Shown here piece after piece: positions 1 to 9,593 of a DNA stretch of 64,000 nucleotides (positions within the stretch are counted from its first letter, which is position 1; the number at the start of each line of letters is the position of its first letter). The translations under genes and the position numbers were made by a program. This DNA is from Betaproteobacteria bacterium (GTDB taxonomy: Bacteria; Pseudomonadota; Gammaproteobacteria; Burkholderiales; Burkholderiaceae_A). The stretch lies in contig VGHK01000007.1 of NCBI GenBank assembly GCA_016868305.1, positions 1 to 64,000 of the forward strand, given 5' to 3'. Below the pieces are notes generated by a model. The model was not told the origin of the DNA. It was given only the letters and a program-made list of their open reading frames with translations, and ran no database searches.

Positions 1-68
1 TTAAGTGAACTGTCACCGTAATAAAGCACTGAGCGAGTCGCCCCCCTCTTCCGGTAACATAACCAGAC

Positions 69-1265
69 ATGATCCCCTACGGAAGACAGTCGATTTCAGA
101 GGAAGACATCGCCGCGGTGGTGTCGGTGCTGCGATCAGACTTTCTTACCCAGGGGCCCGTGGTACCGCAGTTTGAACAAGCCGTTGCCCAAAAGGTGGGT
201 GTGGCCCATGTGGTAGCCGTTAACAGCGCCACCAGCGCCCTGCATATTGCCTGCATGGCTCTAGACGTCGGCCCTGGCGATACAGTCTGGACTAGCCCCA
301 ACAGCTTTGTGGCCAGTGCCAACTGCGCCATTTACTGTGGGGCCGAGGTCGACTTCGTTGATATCGACCCAGACACCCTCTGCATGGATGCCCAGGCACT
401 AGCAGTTAGCCTTCAGGAGTGTCGGAAAAGCGGCAAGACCTTGCCGAAAGTCGTCATTCCTGTCCACTTCTCCGGTCTAAGCTGCGATATGCCTGCGATT
501 CACCGGTTGAGCCTCGAATACGGATTCAAGATTATCGAGGATGCCTCGCACGCCGTCGGCTCAGTTGTTGGGTTCATGATGGGTGAGCCTGCAGAGCCTG
601 TCGGCTCATGCAGGTTCAGCGACATCTGCGTGTTTAGCTTTCACCCCGTCAAGATCATCACCACCGGCGAAGGGGGTGCAGCCCTTACTCAGTCTGATGA
701 ATTAGCCGGTCGATTACGGGCGCTGCGGTCCCACGGTATTACCCGCGCAGAAGGGGAAATGACCGAGCCCTCGCACGGGGGCTGGTACTACCAAATGCTC
801 TCGCTTGGACTTAATTACCGAATGACCGACATCCAAGCGGCCCTGGGCCTAAGCCAGCTTTCGCGCCTAGAGCAGTTCATCGAGCAGAGGCAGAAAATTG
901 CCGCTCACTACTTAAGTCTTATTGCCGCTGAGCCCAAATTAGGCGAGGGAGCCGTTAAGACGCAGCAGATCCCCAGCTATTGCAGCCCGTCTTACCATTT
1001 GTTTGTCGCACAGATTCCTATGGAATGCCATCGCCGCTGCTTTGACGCCCTGCGAGACAGTGGTTACGGGGTTAACGTGCACTACATTCCTATTCACACG
1101 CAGCCTTATTATTTAGAGCGGGGGTTTGCTTGGGGTGATTTCCCACACTCAGAGGACTACTACAGAGGAGCAATCTCTCTGCCCATCTATCCTGGCTTAC
1201 CCCAAGGGGCCCCAGAGGCGGTCATCGACATCATTGCAAAGGAAATAGGCAGGCCATCAGCCTAA
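69..1265 (+). CDS. pseC: UDP-4-amino-4,6-dideoxy-N-acetyl-beta-L-altrosamine transaminase (PseC-like, DegT/DnrJ/EryC1 family)
   Basis: ORF starts MIPYGRQSISEEDIAAVVSVLRSDFLTQGP, the typical PseC N-terminus; PLP-lysine region SFHPVKIITTGEGG. Confidence 0.93.
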   Translation: MIPYGRQSISEEDIAAVVSVLRSDFLTQGPVVPQFEQAVAQKVGVAHVVAVNSATSALHIACMALDVGPGDTVWTSPNSFVASANCAIYCGAEVDFVDIDPDTLCMDAQALAVSLQECRKSGKTLPKVVIPVHFSGLSCDMPAIHRLSLEYGFKIIEDASHAVGSVVGFMMGEPAEPVGSCRFSDICVFSFHPVKIITTGEGGAALTQSDELAGRLRALRSHGITRAEGEMTEPSHGGWYYQMLSLGLNYRMTDIQAALGLSQLSRLEQFIEQRQKIAAHYLSLIAAEPKLGEGAVKTQQIPSYCSPSYHLFVAQIPMECHRRCFDALRDSGYGVNVHYIPIHTQPYYLERGFAWGDFPHSEDYYRGAISLPIYPGLPQGAPEAVIDIIAKEIGRPSA

Positions 1266-1282
1266 CTGGCCTGAAATTTGCT

Positions 1283-2314
1283 GTGATTCCGGTCATGTCA
1301 AGTTCAGAATTCTTCAATGGCAGCTCGATCCTTCTTACAGGGGGAACGGGTTCATTTGGGCGGGCGTTTGCACGCACCGTACTCACCCGCTACCAAAAGA
1401 TCAAGCGGCTGGTGATATTTAGCCGTGACGAACTCAAACAGTTTGAAATGTCACAAGAGTTGTCACAGTCAACATACCCTGCCATACGGTACTTTTTGGG
1501 CGATGTGCGCGACCGTGACCGGCTTACAAGGGCTCTAGAAGGGATCGATACGGTGGTGCACGCCGCAGCGCTCAAGCAAGTGCCCGCTGCCGAGTACAAC
1601 CCCTTTGAGTTTATTAAAACCAATATTCTTGGGGCGCAGAACCTGATTGAGGCCTGCCTAGACTCAAAGGTTAAGCGGGTTGTAGCCTTGTCCACCGACA
1701 AAGCCGCTGCGCCAATCAACCTGTACGGTGCCACCAAACTTTGTTCTGACAAACTCTTTATTGCTGCGAACAACTTTAGGGGCGAGCGAAACCTAAGGTT
1801 CTCGGTTGTCCGCTATGGCAACGTTATGGGCTCGCGGGGCTCTGTCATTCCCTTCTTCCTAGAGAAGGCCAAGGAAGGGGTTCTGCCCATCACCCACCCC
1901 GACATGACGCGCTTTAACATTCTTTTAGAAGAGGGCGTGGACATGGTGCTCTGGGCCCTAGAGAACGCCATGGGTACTGAGATTTTTGTTCCGAAGATTC
2001 CGTCTTACAGAATTACGGATGTGGCTAAGGCTGTAGCTCCGGATTGCAAGATCGAGGTAGTGGGTATTCGACCCGGCGAGAAGTTGCACGAAGAGATGAT
2101 TACTGTAAGCGACAGTTCAACCACTATTGACATTGGCCCCTACTACGTGATTTTACCCATCAATAATGGCGTCAAGAAGCGCTATATCAAAGAACGTAAT
2201 GCACAGGCGGTTCCCGATAACTTTTCTTACAACAGCGGAACCAACCCAGATTTTCTTAGTGTTGAATCTCTTCAAGCCCTTATTAAGAACGAGCTTTTAA
2301 TCAAGGTTCGCTGA
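1283..2314 (+). CDS. pseB: UDP-N-acetylglucosamine 4,6-dehydratase (inverting), PseB-like; real start may be ATG at 1295
   Basis: SILLTGGTGSFGRAF Rossmann motif, YGATK catalytic motif, adjacent to pseC. Confidence 0.93.
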   Translation: MIPVMSSSEFFNGSSILLTGGTGSFGRAFARTVLTRYQKIKRLVIFSRDELKQFEMSQELSQSTYPAIRYFLGDVRDRDRLTRALEGIDTVVHAAALKQVPAAEYNPFEFIKTNILGAQNLIEACLDSKVKRVVALSTDKAAAPINLYGATKLCSDKLFIAANNFRGERNLRFSVVRYGNVMGSRGSVIPFFLEKAKEGVLPITHPDMTRFNILLEEGVDMVLWALENAMGTEIFVPKIPSYRITDVAKAVAPDCKIEVVGIRPGEKLHEEMITVSDSSTTIDIGPYYVILPINNGVKKRYIKERNAQAVPDNFSYNSGTNPDFLSVESLQALIKNELLIKVR

Positions 2315-2319
2315 ACTCA

Positions 2320-3369
2320 ATGCTTAGATACCCTGACCTCAAAAAAGCGTTTGCCTTGCTTGAGAAGCAGAGTGACCTTTACAGGCCCACCTCCTTCTGG
2401 GCTGATGCGTCGCGAAAACTTGCCTATGAATTCGAAGAAATTGGCATAGAAAACTTTCGTCACGGGCCTTTGGCTTTGTCTTATTTTGTCCCAACCTACG
2501 GACCACCCACTATGGGCTTACGAAAGGAACAGGTTGAGCTACTCACCCGAACTTTTCAAGAGCACTATGCAGATCACACAAAGGGCAGGCTTGCTCTTGA
2601 TGCCTATTTAAGCGGCCAACTTAATGCTTTAGCGGACTACCGCGTTCTATTGGCGGCTAACAGTGCACCCGATGCGCTAGGCCTTACTGAATTTTCGGAA
2701 AGTTCCATTGGGAGCCCTATTGAGCAATACCACTTCGATGGCAGAAGCTACAGCCGGTCTTCGCTTAATTACCTTTTGGGGTTAAGCCTGTTAAAACGAC
2801 ATACCGATTTAAGCGGTATTAAAACCGTACTAGAGATTGGGGGCGGCTTTGGAACATTGGGCGAAATTCTTGGGAAAGCACCTTCGAAAGGTCTTAAGTA
2901 CATTGATGTGGACATTCCGCCCACCCACTTTGCCGCCGAGTATTACCTTAAGGAAAACTTTGGCAGTCAAAATGTAGCTAGTTTTTCAGACCTAGAAGGT
3001 CAATCCGAAATTGAAATATCAGACTTACCGGACTTTACGGTGATGTGTTCTTGGCAACTTGAGAAACTTAAGGGGAAGGTCGATTTATTTGTGAATTTCA
3101 TTTCTTTTCAGGAAATGGAACCGGAGGTAGTCGAAAACTACCTTAAAGAGGTCACACGCCTCAAAGCGCGGTGGCTTTTACTTCGAAATATGAGAGAGGG
3201 CAAACAAAAACAGATGGCATCAAAAGTCGGAGTTAAAGTTCCTATCTTGGGTGAAGACTATTCAAATATGTTACCTGATTATTCACTAGTAGCGACAGAT
3301 GTTCACCCCTTCGGGTATCAAACGTTAGATGGTTTTCATTCCGAGGTACAGTTATTCAAGCGAAGCTGA
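2320..3369 (+). CDS. putative sugar O-methyltransferase
   Basis: SAM-binding motif VLEIGGGFGTLGEILG; located in glycan operon. Confidence 0.7.
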   Translation: MLRYPDLKKAFALLEKQSDLYRPTSFWADASRKLAYEFEEIGIENFRHGPLALSYFVPTYGPPTMGLRKEQVELLTRTFQEHYADHTKGRLALDAYLSGQLNALADYRVLLAANSAPDALGLTEFSESSIGSPIEQYHFDGRSYSRSSLNYLLGLSLLKRHTDLSGIKTVLEIGGGFGTLGEILGKAPSKGLKYIDVDIPPTHFAAEYYLKENFGSQNVASFSDLEGQSEIEISDLPDFTVMCSWQLEKLKGKVDLFVNFISFQEMEPEVVENYLKEVTRLKARWLLLRNMREGKQKQMASKVGVKVPILGEDYSNMLPDYSLVATDVHPFGYQTLDGFHSEVQLFKRS

Positions 3370-3518
3370 ATATCGTTTTTGTTTGGAGTAAAATATCTTT
3401 ATGCTCATCGATAATGGTTTTTGGAGGTTTAAGTTATCCGTCTCGCCAATCTTATTGAATATGATACAAGCGAGCGGCTTTGAATTTTTTCGGGTATTTA
3501 ATTAGAAGAACTCAATAA

Positions 3519-4694
3519 ATGCGTGCACTATCAATAGGGGCGGGGTCAGAACAAGTGGCCTCAATTACCATCGCGAAGTCACTTGGAATTAAGTTGCTTG
3601 CTCTTGATGGAAGGCCTGACGCAGAGGGGGCGAAATTAGCCGACCAGTTCATTTGCGTAGATCTTATGGATGCTGAAAGTGTTCTTCAAATTGCTGAACA
3701 GTTTCAACCAAATTTTGTTTTGCCAGTGCCACTTGCGAGCCCGCTGATTACTGCGGGGATCGTCAATGATGCTCTTGAGCTCAAGGGTGTCTCCGAGTTT
3801 GCAGCACGTCTTGCTAATGACAAACTTAAGATGCGCACTGAATTTACGGCGAATGGTGTGTCGATGGCGGAGCAAATCTTAGTTCAAAATACATCCGATA
3901 TCGATAAAGCCATAGAAGATTTAGGGTTTCCATTAATTCTAAAACCACGATCTGGGTCGGGTAGTAGAGGGGTATTACTAATTGAGAACAAAGCCAGTCT
4001 TCCTGAGTTTATCCCTATTGTCCCAAGTGAAGATTTGGTCATTGAGAGAGCGCTAATCGGGCAAGAGGTGGGCATTGATGGGGCCTTCATTAATGGAGGG
4101 TTGGTGTTGTACGCTTTACGTTTTAAACGTCTAACTCCGCCTCCGCATAGGCAAGCAGTTAGTTATCTTGCGAAGGATCCGACGAAGGAGCATTGCTTTC
4201 CTGAAATAGTCAAACTCGTATTGAAATCCCTGAAAACTCTAAGGTGTCAGAATGTCCTATTCCACGCTGACGTTGTTCTAGGAGATGATGGAGTCATCAG
4301 TTTAATCGAGCTTTCGCCTCGCCCCTCGGGGCATTCGATACACGGTGCTCTCCTTCCAATTTGCTATGGCACTAATTTGATTGAAGACTTTATTCTACGG
4401 GTTTACATGTATAAAAAGTTACCCCCTAATCGTTTTCAAAAACCCGCTTTTATGTCGTTTTTGCCCCTAGCGGCTGGACGCGTTGTCATGCCCCTTAACA
4501 TTGAAAAGGCTGCAGTAGAAGGAGGAGCAATTACTGTTCAGTGTCAGCTCAAGACTGGCGATGAAATAGGGCCAATGATTGACGGGTCGAGTGCATTGCA
4601 ACGCGGCTATATGACGATGCTTACTGACAATGAGCTACACGGCGCACAAATGGCAAGACGGATTGCCGACGCAGTCAGCATCGAGTCGATCTGA
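3519..4694 (+). CDS. ATP-grasp domain protein (carboxylate-amine ligase-like)
   Basis: ATP-grasp pattern FPLILKPRSGSGSRGVLLI ... LVIERALIGQEVGIDG ... LIELSPRPSGHS. Confidence 0.8.
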   Translation: MRALSIGAGSEQVASITIAKSLGIKLLALDGRPDAEGAKLADQFICVDLMDAESVLQIAEQFQPNFVLPVPLASPLITAGIVNDALELKGVSEFAARLANDKLKMRTEFTANGVSMAEQILVQNTSDIDKAIEDLGFPLILKPRSGSGSRGVLLIENKASLPEFIPIVPSEDLVIERALIGQEVGIDGAFINGGLVLYALRFKRLTPPPHRQAVSYLAKDPTKEHCFPEIVKLVLKSLKTLRCQNVLFHADVVLGDDGVISLIELSPRPSGHSIHGALLPICYGTNLIEDFILRVYMYKKLPPNRFQKPAFMSFLPLAAGRVVMPLNIEKAAVEGGAITVQCQLKTGDEIGPMIDGSSALQRGYMTMLTDNELHGAQMARRIADAVSIESI

Positions 4695-4696
4695 TT

Positions 4697-5380
4697 ATGA
4701 GTCAAGAATTAAGAAAAGGCGTCTCAACTTTTTGGGGAGCTGAGGCTTTAGCTAATGTCTTGAGTTGGCCCGATGAGAGCCTCATCAGATTTCTCGGCTC
4801 CCGTTTTCCAGATCGTACTTTGAACGCCAAAAAGCGTGCGCTAGAGATTGGCTGTGGTAACGGTCGTAATCTGATTGCTTTAATCCAGCAAGGTTTTGAT
4901 GCAACTGGCGTAGATATCTCAGAGGATGCAGCCGCAAACTGTCGAGCCATCTTGGAGGCAGCTAATCTCAAGTGCAATGTCATCACTGGTGCGTTTCAAG
5001 ACGTAGTGTCTCTCAATGAGCAGTTTGACCTAATCGTTTGGGATAGCCCTTTCATCGACACCCAAACAGGCATGACACTTGGATTCGCCCGCTCGATACA
5101 ACTGCTTAAGGTAGGAGGTTTGCTGTGGGTCAAATTTCGTCATCCAGATAGCTGGTTCTCTGGGTTGGGCAAGCCTCTAGAGGAGCGTACTTTCCTTTTA
5201 GACGAGCGTGCAGGGGCGTATTCCGGTGCGCTTTACTCCTTCCACGATAGAGCACAAGGATCTACGATGCTGCAGGCGGCCGGTTTCGAGATCTCTAACG
5301 TTGAGCGGGTTGAGCTATGGAAGAAGAATGAGGCAGAGCGGCACGTTTGGACGGTGTTTTGGGCATGCAGACCCTATTAA
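4697..5380 (+). CDS. class I SAM-dependent methyltransferase
   Basis: motif I ALEIGCGNGRNLIALIQQGFDATGVDIS. Confidence 0.8.
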   Translation: MSQELRKGVSTFWGAEALANVLSWPDESLIRFLGSRFPDRTLNAKKRALEIGCGNGRNLIALIQQGFDATGVDISEDAAANCRAILEAANLKCNVITGAFQDVVSLNEQFDLIVWDSPFIDTQTGMTLGFARSIQLLKVGGLLWVKFRHPDSWFSGLGKPLEERTFLLDERAGAYSGALYSFHDRAQGSTMLQAAGFEISNVERVELWKKNEAERHVWTVFWACRPY

Positions 5381-6432
5381 ACCAAGGCTTTTGTCTTGCA
5401 GATAGGCAAATCGGAGGGGAAGCCCCCTGCTTCATCGTTGCAGAGATTGGAGCAAATCATGATGGTGATCCAAAGCGCGCGATGGAACTTATCGAAATGG
5501 CTGCTGCCGCTGGTGCAGACGCCGTAAAGTTTCAGACCTACTCCGCTTCGGAATTAGTGGCGGATCCAGAACGCGTGCTCAATTGGGGGCGTGAGGGATA
5601 TGAGCGTGAGGAGACGATAGGTTCTTTGTTTGACAGACTCGCCTTACCGCGAGAAGCTCACAAAGACCTTTTCGATTTCGCAAAGTCGAAGGGCCTGATA
5701 GCCTTTTCAACTCCTTTTAGTCTGGACGGCGTTGACTTTCTAAATGATTTAAACGTACCGCTCTGGAAGGTCGCGTCATCCGATGTCCGGGATAAGCGAC
5801 TGTTAGATCATATCGCCAGCAAAGCCAAGCCAGTTATTCTGTCTACTGGCAAGTCGCTCCTGCAGGAAACCGCTCGAGCGGTCGACATTCTGCGATTCCA
5901 TAAAGTTCCATTTGCTGTTCTTCATTGCCTCGCTCAGTACCCCGCACCAATGGAGGAGGTTTGTTTGTCGACGATTCCCGCCTTCAAGGGTATTTTTCCA
6001 GATGCGGTTATCGGTTTTTCGGACCACACTATCGGAATCACAGCTGCGCTAGGTGCTGTAGCGCTAGGAGCGAAGATTCTAGAGCGGCATGTCACCTATG
6101 ACGAAGGTGCTGAAGGTCCAGACCACTGGTTTTCTTCCCCACCAGAGGAGTTTACGCAGCTTTGTCAAGAGATTCGGCGTTTGGAGGTTGCCATACGCGG
6201 GGTGCGAACTGGGATACTCCCCTCGGAGGTACGAGAGCGTGAAGTGTCAGTTAGATCACTGGTTTTGCGAGTAGGCTTGAAAGCGGGCGACTGCATTCGG
6301 CCCGAGCATCTTGAGGCCAAGCGTCCAGGCTATGGTATCGATCCTTTTGATGCGGACAAGATCATAGGAATAATGGTGCCTAGAGACCTTCCCGGCGGAT
6401 CCATTCTTACCTGGGAGGCGCTGAAGCCTTAA
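5365..6432 (+). CDS. pseI: pseudaminic acid synthase / NeuB-family synthase (start refined to ATG 5365; overlaps upstream stop)
   Basis: FIVAEIGANHDGDPKRAMELIEMAAAAGADAVKFQTY NeuB signature; C-terminal SAF-like domain. Confidence 0.88.
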   Translation: MQTLLNQGFCLADRQIGGEAPCFIVAEIGANHDGDPKRAMELIEMAAAAGADAVKFQTYSASELVADPERVLNWGREGYEREETIGSLFDRLALPREAHKDLFDFAKSKGLIAFSTPFSLDGVDFLNDLNVPLWKVASSDVRDKRLLDHIASKAKPVILSTGKSLLQETARAVDILRFHKVPFAVLHCLAQYPAPMEEVCLSTIPAFKGIFPDAVIGFSDHTIGITAALGAVALGAKILERHVTYDEGAEGPDHWFSSPPEEFTQLCQEIRRLEVAIRGVRTGILPSEVREREVSVRSLVLRVGLKAGDCIRPEHLEAKRPGYGIDPFDADKIIGIMVPRDLPGGSILTWEALKP

Positions 6433-7436
6433 TGCGTGTATTAATTTGGACGAAAGGCGGGGGCAGATCTGGCGTTGGGCATCTAACCAGATGCCAGGCA
6501 TTAATTCATGCGTTAGCTCGTCGCGGCGCATCACTTGAGGTTTTCGCTGAAGCAGACGATACGCTTGCCCCATTCATCCAGGTGAATGGGATAGATGTTC
6601 AGTTTGTTGCCGACCGCCAGTCAAGTTTCGCAGCCCTAAGGCGTGCGCTCCCAGCCCCACTGCTGATCGCTGACAGGCCTGATCTCACCGCTGAAGACAG
6701 CAAATCGTTTCGTGCAGCAGGTGCCGGAAAACTGGTTCTGCTTGCAGGTTCCAGGGTTGGCTATTACCCTAGTGACTTGGCGATTATTGATGACCCGTTT
6801 CTAACCGAAACGCAGGAGCCATTGACTCAACGACTTGAAGTGGGAATTCACCTTCATATGATTCGTCCCGAAACATTAGCTCTTCGCCCCGATCATTTCA
6901 CTGATATCAGCGCGAGAAAACCTCTTGGGCTGTTAATCGCCCTAAGTGGAACGGATCCTGGTGAGATGACGGAAGCCTTAGTGTCGAGCCTTAATAGGCT
7001 TTGCTTGCACGAGACCCTATCACTGAGCCTTCGTGTAGTTGCCGGGCCAGGCTGGTCTGAACAACGCCTAGGTAGCTTTCTCAACGCAATAAAAAGCGGC
7101 GTTGAGGTGGTAATCGCGCCGCGTAATCTCGGTGAAGAGATTCTAAAAAGTGACGCTGTTGTTACGCTCGGCGGTCAAACAACCTACGAAGCGTTCGCCT
7201 TGGGGCGTCCAGCTATGTGTATACCCTGGAAGACCACGAGAAGTTATGCAATTGCTCTCGATCAGCAGGGCCTCGCACTTCTGCTAGATTCCGATCCAAG
7301 TCAGGCAGCGTCAAAGATCATTAACGCACTGAAGAAGCCAACGAAAATTATTGAACGTGCTCGGCGCGCTTTCTTTTTAATCAATAGTTCGGCAGCAGAC
7401 GACGTGGCTGAACTGTGCCTTGATGGGGTGGCATGA
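6432..7436 (+). CDS. pseG: UDP-2,4-diacetamido-2,4,6-trideoxy-beta-L-altropyranose hydrolase-like (PseG)
   Basis: GGGRSGVGHLTRCQALIHAL N-terminus and VTLGGQTTYEAFALGRPAMCIP typical of PseG/GT28-like. Confidence 0.8.
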   Translation: MRVLIWTKGGGRSGVGHLTRCQALIHALARRGASLEVFAEADDTLAPFIQVNGIDVQFVADRQSSFAALRRALPAPLLIADRPDLTAEDSKSFRAAGAGKLVLLAGSRVGYYPSDLAIIDDPFLTETQEPLTQRLEVGIHLHMIRPETLALRPDHFTDISARKPLGLLIALSGTDPGEMTEALVSSLNRLCLHETLSLSLRVVAGPGWSEQRLGSFLNAIKSGVEVVIAPRNLGEEILKSDAVVTLGGQTTYEAFALGRPAMCIPWKTTRSYAIALDQQGLALLLDSDPSQAASKIINALKKPTKIIERARRAFFLINSSAADDVAELCLDGVA

Positions 7437-8179
7437 AATCAGCAGCCATTATCCAAGCGCGCATGTCCTCTTCTCGGCTTCCCGGCAAGGTATTGATGCC
7501 TATAGGCGATCGTCCGATGTTGCAGCTTATTTTTGAACGTCTCCGGCTTAGCAAGTGCCTCTCGGACGTCATTGTCGCAACAAGCCTAGACGTTGCTGAC
7601 GACGCGATTGAGGAACTTTGCTCTTCGCATGGGATTGGGGTCGCACGGGGCTCACGGACTGATGTTCTGGCTAGGTTTATGGATGCGCTTGAACTCACCA
7701 AGGCAACGGCTATTGTTCGAGTAACAGCGGATTGCCCCCTGATTGATTACCGCTTAATCGATATGGCTTTAAACATATTTAGTTTCGAATCCTTAGACTA
7801 CCTTTCAATGGGTTCAGATAGTGGTTATCCTAGAGGCATTAATGCTGAGGTCATTGCGCGATCTGCATTAGAGATCTCCGCCAAGGAAGCTATCGAGCCT
7901 TATGAGCGCGAACATGTCACACCTTTTATCTATACCAGGCCACAGCGGTTTAGTCTCAAAGTGTTGGTTTCCCCCGAGTCGTTGATGAGAGCAGACTATC
8001 GGGTCACCGTTGATGAGCAATTAGATATAGATATGATTCGCTTGCTTGTTTCTGGAATAGGAATTGACCCTCTCGATATTAGCCTAGCAGATGTTGTAAA
8101 GTTTTTAGACATGAACCCTGAAATCGCACGAATGAATATCGACGTGTATCAAAGGCACTTTTCTGAGGCAAATGGATGA
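7433..8179 (+). CDS. pseF: CMP-pseudaminic acid cytidylyltransferase-like (PseF/SpsF family)
   Basis: IIQARMSSSRLPGKVLMPIGDRPMLQLI, SpsF/cytidylyltransferase signature. Confidence 0.8.
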   Translation: MKSAAIIQARMSSSRLPGKVLMPIGDRPMLQLIFERLRLSKCLSDVIVATSLDVADDAIEELCSSHGIGVARGSRTDVLARFMDALELTKATAIVRVTADCPLIDYRLIDMALNIFSFESLDYLSMGSDSGYPRGINAEVIARSALEISAKEAIEPYEREHVTPFIYTRPQRFSLKVLVSPESLMRADYRVTVDEQLDIDMIRLLVSGIGIDPLDISLADVVKFLDMNPEIARMNIDVYQRHFSEANG

Positions 8180-9537
8180 AGGAGGCGACGGTAGTTGGCG
8201 GCGGGCCAGTAGGGCTTGTATCGTCTGTTCTTCTAGCTTCCCAAGGCTTCAAAGTTTTATTGTTGGAACGTGAGCGAGAACTGGGGGGCCTAATGCGCTC
8301 GCTGCCGCTCATTGATGGTTTCGAGTTCGATTACGGTACCAGATTTGCACCGCGGCTTGATAACCCACAAATTGATTTGCAACTCTGCAACACTAGCGGC
8401 GACTGGCTGGAGTTTAAACATCTTCTTTCGGGGACCTTCTTCGCTGGAAAGTTACAGGAGGGGACTGCTTTTCTTGACGTTAATGGTCTGCCTCCTAGCT
8501 TGGTTAAAGCAGTTGAGCGCGACTACTTCAGCGCCAGGAACAAGAATCTAGAGTGCCATAATGCGGAGAATTATGTTATCGATAGATTTGGTACGGCAGC
8601 TTTATCATATATCTTTGAACCCGCTCTGAGAAAAATCACCGGGCTTTCGCCTGGCGAGCTATCCCCAAGTGTCATACAACTTTACGGACTCTCTAGGCTA
8701 TTAATGTTTTCAGCACAACGTACGAGAGAGCTTAAGGTTGAAGATGAACATAATGAAAGATTGGCTTTCCATTCACGCGATGAGGGTTTACCAACAGACC
8801 CTAAGCGAGTTTTTCGGTATCCGAGACGAGGCGGGATTGGGCTTTGGACAAGGCGATTGGAGGTTATCGCAAGACGAGCAGGGGTGGTTATCCGCACTGG
8901 TGTATCTGCCAAGGGGATTGAACGTTTGAGTGACAGCAGCGCTCGCTTGACACTCAACGATGGAAGTGAAATCACCACTTCTAGATTGATTTGGAGTATT
9001 CCGGGTTCTCTGTTGCTTCACGCTGCCGGCGTATTGCCACCTGGCGCTCCGCCACGCATGACATCTGGACTTACGTTGTTTCATTTTGTGTTCGACCAAC
9101 CCCCGCGCTCGGAGCTTTTTTACATTACAAACTACGACCCTGATTTCGCCACCTATAGAGTTACGCTATATACAAATGTGCAAGGCGAGTCCGTAAAAAA
9201 AGGGCTCTACCACCTGACAGTTGAAGTGATTCAGAACGCATGGCTTACCGAACCCCCAACTCCTGAAGTAATCGTCCGTGAGTTATTGTGTATGGGGGTA
9301 CTCGCTCCAAATGTTAGGGTATTGGAAACTGCTGTAACCCAAATTAGACAAGGTTTCCCCCTTCCAACTCCAGATCTTGCAGCCCAAGCACGATCACATG
9401 ACAACCTAACTAAGCAGTTATTTCCGAAAGCGGTAATATTGGGTCGCGGTCAAACGGGGATTTTTTTTCTCCGGGATGCCCTGCGTGAATGCACAAGAGA
9501 GCTAAGTGAAGAAAAGTTAAATGATTGCTCTAAATAG
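8176..9537 (+). CDS. FAD/NAD(P)-binding amine-oxidase-like oxidoreductase
   Basis: ATVVGGGPVGLVSSVLLASQGFKVLLLERERELGG dinucleotide-binding motif. Confidence 0.7.
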   Translation: MKEATVVGGGPVGLVSSVLLASQGFKVLLLERERELGGLMRSLPLIDGFEFDYGTRFAPRLDNPQIDLQLCNTSGDWLEFKHLLSGTFFAGKLQEGTAFLDVNGLPPSLVKAVERDYFSARNKNLECHNAENYVIDRFGTAALSYIFEPALRKITGLSPGELSPSVIQLYGLSRLLMFSAQRTRELKVEDEHNERLAFHSRDEGLPTDPKRVFRYPRRGGIGLWTRRLEVIARRAGVVIRTGVSAKGIERLSDSSARLTLNDGSEITTSRLIWSIPGSLLLHAAGVLPPGAPPRMTSGLTLFHFVFDQPPRSELFYITNYDPDFATYRVTLYTNVQGESVKKGLYHLTVEVIQNAWLTEPPTPEVIVRELLCMGVLAPNVRVLETAVTQIRQGFPLPTPDLAAQARSHDNLTKQLFPKAVILGRGQTGIFFLRDALRECTRELSEEKLNDCSK

Positions 9538-9593
9538 TCAAAGCAACCAGATTGCCTTTGGATCCTAATTTAATTTATTTGAAGCGTGTGTAA

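Noticed and set aside
1-68. Promoter for the pse operon
   Set aside because: Only 68 bp available and no recognisable sigma boxes; operon may start outside the window
3370-3518. AT-rich gap before the ATP-grasp gene as a promoter/regulatory island
   Set aside because: No convincing sigma28, sigma54 or sigma70 boxes; only suggestive A/T-richness
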